Assembly: GCF_020171365.1 (NCBI RefSeq)
Contig: NZ_JAIUZO010000002.1
Location: forward strand, 310,001 to 374,000
Source of the DNA: Qipengyuania gaetbuli
GTDB lineage: Bacteria; Pseudomonadota; Alphaproteobacteria; Sphingomonadales; Sphingomonadaceae
DNA length: 64,000 nucleotides
Direction of reading: 5' to 3'
The stretch's first letter is position 1; each line of letters starts with the position of its first letter. The translations under genes and the position numbers were made by a program. Shown here piece by piece: positions 61,721 to 64,000 of this stretch. A model generated the notes under the pieces. It saw nothing but the letters and a program-made list of their open reading frames with translations. It was not told where the DNA came from and ran no database searches.

Positions 61721-61760
61721 AAAAGGGCGGGAATGGCCTTCGCCGCCCCGCCCCCTTTTC
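61721..61760 (-). terminator. Terminator after the lipoprotein pair
   Basis: On the reverse strand GGGGGCGGG and CCCGCCC pair around a 15-base loop, followed by TTTTTCGT. It ends the transcript of the two lipoprotein genes that read leftward. Confidence 0.65.
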
Positions 61761-61775
61761 TCCTGGCGAAAAGGA

Positions 61776-62408
61776 TTACTTCTCTTCGTCCGCCCGGTAG
61801 ACCAGCGCCCGCACGGCTCCTTCGTAGGAGAAACCGCGCGACATCATCGCTTCGTGCCCGCTGCGCCAGTTGGACGCACCGAAACCGGTGTAGATGGTGG
61901 TGACCGAGGTGCCGGCCACGATGGTGTCGTGGCTCTGCCCGATGGGTTCGGGATCGACCGTCACCAGCGCGTAACGCTCGTTCTCCTGCGGCACGAACTG
62001 TACCGACAGGAGGCCCGGGCGGAACATATACTGGTCGCGCGCGAAGGAGCGGGTTTCCGCGCCTTCGGCATCGAGCAGCACCACCCGCGGCGAAAGCACG
62101 CGGGCCAGTTCCAGACCCGCACCCAGTTCCACCATCTTCGTACGGCCGGCATCCGGCAGGGCAAAGACCATGTAGGGCGCGGAAACGCCGTTGCGTTCGA
62201 GGCACGGACCGGACGCGGAGAGCTGGCTGTCGAGCACCCAGATCTTCTTGTCCTTGTCCGGCGTCAGGCTGACTGCCGTCACCGTTTCCGGCGTCGAGAC
62301 GCAGTCCGCCCGGTCGAACGACAGCGTTGCCGGCTGGATCGGCACCGTGGTCGCGCAGCCGGCCAGCATGGCCGAGGCTGCTGCCAGAAGAAGCAGTTTG
62401 GTCCGCAT
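61776..62408 (-). CDS. Lipoprotein of unknown function (MalM-like layout)
   Basis: 210 residues with lipobox LAGC (Cys 18). Beta-rich mature part: VFALPDAGRTKMVELGAGLELARVLSPRVVLLDAEG, DQYMFRPGLLSVQFVPQENERYALVTVDP. The order of elements and the LSPRVVLLDAEG stretch are reminiscent of MalM-type periplasmic proteins, but similarity is faint and I do not claim it. It follows the next lipoprotein gene by 11 bases, so they form one unit. Confidence 0.75.
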   Translation of the reverse strand: MRTKLLLLAAASAMLAGCATTVPIQPATLSFDRADCVSTPETVTAVSLTPDKDKKIWVLDSQLSASGPCLERNGVSAPYMVFALPDAGRTKMVELGAGLELARVLSPRVVLLDAEGAETRSFARDQYMFRPGLLSVQFVPQENERYALVTVDPEPIGQSHDTIVAGTSVTTIYTGFGASNWRSGHEAMMSRGFSYEGAVRALVYRADEEK

Positions 62409-62419
62409 CGCGGCCTCCC

Positions 62420-63115
62420 TTACTTCATCAGGCGGACAGCGGCGTCTGCAACCTGCTTGAGCGCATCGTCGATACCTTCGGCGAGACGCTCGGGCTGCGA
62501 GATCATGTCCTCACGGTTCTGGAACACGAATTCCGGATTCGGCGCGAGCGTGACGATGCCTGCCTGCGCGTCGACCGGATTGTAGACGATGCGGTTTTCC
62601 ATCAGCGTCTTGCCGGTCGCTGCATCGACCATCTTCACGTCGGCCGCGACCGTCGGACGCCACATCTGGTTGCCCGCGTTGACATAGCCGTAGCCGGTCA
62701 CGTTGAAGTCGATCAGTGCCTGCGCACCGGCGGGTGCCACCGGATACTTTTCAAGGAAAGCGCGCTTTTCGCGGTCCGGACCCTGAAGCATCGCGCCCTT
62801 GATGCCGGCATCGGCAAGCGCGCCGATCAGGTGGGCTTCGAACGTGGCTTCGGGCGTGTGGTTCACGCTGGCGAGCGCTTCGTTCACGCGATCCTTGCGC
62901 GAATCCTGCACACCGGCGTCGATCAGCGCGCCGAGCAGGCCGAAATTGCCCATGGTGGATGCCGCTTCGTAAGCGATCGCTTCGTCGGGCAGCGTGTCGT
63001 CGACGATGCCGACCGACGTCACCGGAACGGCAGGCGCGGTATAGGGCGTGCCGACATAGGGCGACGCGCAGGCGCCAAGGCTCAGCAGCCCGAGGGCTGC
63101 GATAGATTTTTTCAT
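62420..63115 (-). CDS. Lipoprotein of unknown function
   Basis: 231 residues, lipobox LGAC (Cys 16) in MKKSIAALGLLSLGACASPYV. Two-part mature region: an alpha/beta part with VGIVDDTLPDEAIAYEAAS and EALASVNHTPEATFEAHLIGAL, and a beta-rich part (ALIDFNVTGYGYVNAGNQMW, AADVKMVDAATGKTLMENRIVYNP). That resembles proteins of the LpoB/FlgO or DUF type that form a doublet with an outer-membrane partner. Probably translated with the gene downstream. Confidence 0.75.
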   Translation of the reverse strand: MKKSIAALGLLSLGACASPYVGTPYTAPAVPVTSVGIVDDTLPDEAIAYEAASTMGNFGLLGALIDAGVQDSRKDRVNEALASVNHTPEATFEAHLIGALADAGIKGAMLQGPDREKRAFLEKYPVAPAGAQALIDFNVTGYGYVNAGNQMWRPTVAADVKMVDAATGKTLMENRIVYNPVDAQAGIVTLAPNPEFVFQNREDMISQPERLAEGIDDALKQVADAAVRLMK

Positions 63116-63237
63116 GGAAGTACGTCCCCTTAAAACCGGGCGAATTATTCCGTCCCGGTGTCCCTGTTAGACGCGCGCAGGTATATATACTCGCCAAATC
63201 CGGTCAATCGTATTCACGCAAGTATTCGGGGCAGAAA

Positions 63238-63271
63238 AAAGCCGGCGTGACCGTAAGGACACGCCGGCTTT
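63238..63271. terminator. Bidirectional terminator
   Basis: AAAGCCGGCGTG and CACGCCGGCTTT form a perfect 12-base stem with a 10-base loop. A-rich on one side and T-rich on the other, it ends the edge gene (reading left) and could also stop reverse traffic. Confidence 0.9.
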
Positions 63272-63304
63272 AACTTGGGTTAAATTCCGCAAATACGGAT
63301 AGGG

Positions 63305-64000
63305 CTAGAAATCGACCGGACCGTCCAGTTCCTTTACGTGCCACGGCAGGCCATGGGCATTGAGCATGTCCATGAATGGATCGGGGTCCATTTCTTCCAT
63401 GTTGAACACGCCATCGCCGGCCCACTTGCCGGTGACCATCATGGCCGAACCGATCATCGCGGGTACGCCCGTGGTATAGGACACCGCCTGGTTGCCGGTT
63501 TCCTCGTAAGCCGCTTCGTGGCTGCAGATATTGTTGATGTAGAAGGTCTTCTCGCCCGACCCGTCGAGCGCCTCGCCGGTGGCGATGACACCGATATTGG
63601 TGTTGCCCTTGGTCGTTTCGCCCAGCGTTTCGGGCTTGGGCAGGACGGCGGCAAGGAACTGCAGCGGGATGATTTCCTTGCCCTTGTACTTGATCGGATC
63701 GATCCGCGTCATGCCGACGTTCTGCAGCACGGTCAGGTGCTTGATGTATTCATCGCCGAAGGTCATCCAGAAGCGCGCACGCTCCATCTCCGGATTGAAC
63801 TTGGCGAGGCTTTCCAGCTCCTCGTGATACATCATGTACATGTTCTTGGGGCCGACGCCTTCGAAGTCGAATTCGACCTTCTTCGCCATCGCCGGGGTTT
63901 CGACGAATTCGCCGTTTTCCCAATGACGCGCGGGCGCGGTCACTTCGCGGATGTTGATTTCGGGGTTGAAGTTGGTGGCGAAGGCCTGGCCATGATCGCC
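63305..64000 (-). CDS. Carboxynorspermidine synthase (saccharopine dehydrogenase-like), partial
   Basis: The last 231 codons of a protein whose start lies beyond the window. The visible part, GDHGQAFATNFNPEINIREV, then FEGVGPKNMYMMYHEELESLAKFNPEMERARFWMTFGDEYIKHLTVLQNVGMTR and the C-terminal DPFMDMLNAHGLPWHVKELDGPV, is typical of the saccharopine-dehydrogenase-like enzyme that joins aspartate semialdehyde to putrescine, giving carboxyspermidine. NspC (59472) then decarboxylates it. Normal family length is about 400 residues. Confidence 0.9.
   Translation of the reverse strand, partial: GDHGQAFATNFNPEINIREVTAPARHWENGEFVETPAMAKKVEFDFEGVGPKNMYMMYHEELESLAKFNPEMERARFWMTFGDEYIKHLTVLQNVGMTRIDPIKYKGKEIIPLQFLAAVLPKPETLGETTKGNTNIGVIATGEALDGSGEKTFYINNICSHEAAYEETGNQAVSYTTGVPAMIGSAMMVTGKWAGDGVFNMEEMDPDPFMDMLNAHGLPWHVKELDGPVDF

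Overview
The window looks like a core chromosomal segment of a GC-rich alphaproteobacterium, most likely of the Sphingomonadales/Erythrobacteraceae. The signs are an archaeal-type class I lysyl-tRNA synthetase, a complex I NDUFS4-like subunit, a DUF6456 protein, an alphaproteobacterial LexA-type box (GAAC-N7-GAAC), and the set and order of housekeeping genes. This placement rests on recognising protein families, not on a database search. Coding density is very high, many neighbours overlap by 4 bases, and no insertion sequence, integrase, prophage module or CRISPR array is visible.

Layout. 1-6.4 kb: rpsB (cut by the left edge), an SOS-type promoter driving a small membrane protein, phospholipid synthesis (pssA-psd), a ketoacyl synthase III, tRNA-Tyr, rlmB, a lipoprotein and HU. 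6.5-17.9 kb: lon, ybaB-dnaX with the SRP RNA, an unknown secreted protein, a complex I subunit, hrpB, a lipoprotein, polyprenyl diphosphate synthase and chorismate mutase. 17.9-31.1 kb: a two-component system with a PepSY protein, a SIMPL protein, a secreted amidohydrolase, uup-like ABC-F ATPase, a uracil-DNA glycosylase-like protein, DUF6456 and XRE regulators, a glycosyltransferase, the yajC-secD-secF operon and tRNA-Pro. 31.1-43.4 kb: a lone 3TM holin, aroQ-accB-accC, GFA and Lrp proteins, a degenerate histidine kinase, a polysaccharide deacetylase, two tRNAs, a MATE exporter that seems to start at CTG, a diguanylate cyclase, an M28 peptidase and an epimerase remnant. 43.5-51.9 kb: ettA, a MASE1-GGDEF cyclase, a flavin-type oxidase, an RcnB-like protein, cytochrome b561, a prolyl-4-hydroxylase-like protein and lysK. 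52-64 kb is the most accessory part: a Slam-type outer-membrane translocon with a three-module TbpB-like lipoprotein, a divergent TIR-membrane-TPR protein, a beta-propeller protein, and polyamine genes (nspC and, at the right edge, carboxynorspermidine synthase) with secreted proteins between them.

How the genes work together. pssA and psd make phosphatidylethanolamine in two steps. AccB and AccC supply half of acetyl-CoA carboxylase. YajC-SecD-SecF assist Sec export. NspC and the edge gene form the carboxyspermidine route. Slam probably exports the lipoprotein encoded just downstream. The observations most worth a second look are the LexA-type promoter in front of an uncharacterised 79-residue membrane protein, the Slam/TbpB-like pair next to the TIR protein, the apparent CTG start of the MATE exporter, the kinase that has lost its ATP-binding motifs, and phased TTACA repeats in front of the RcnB-like gene.
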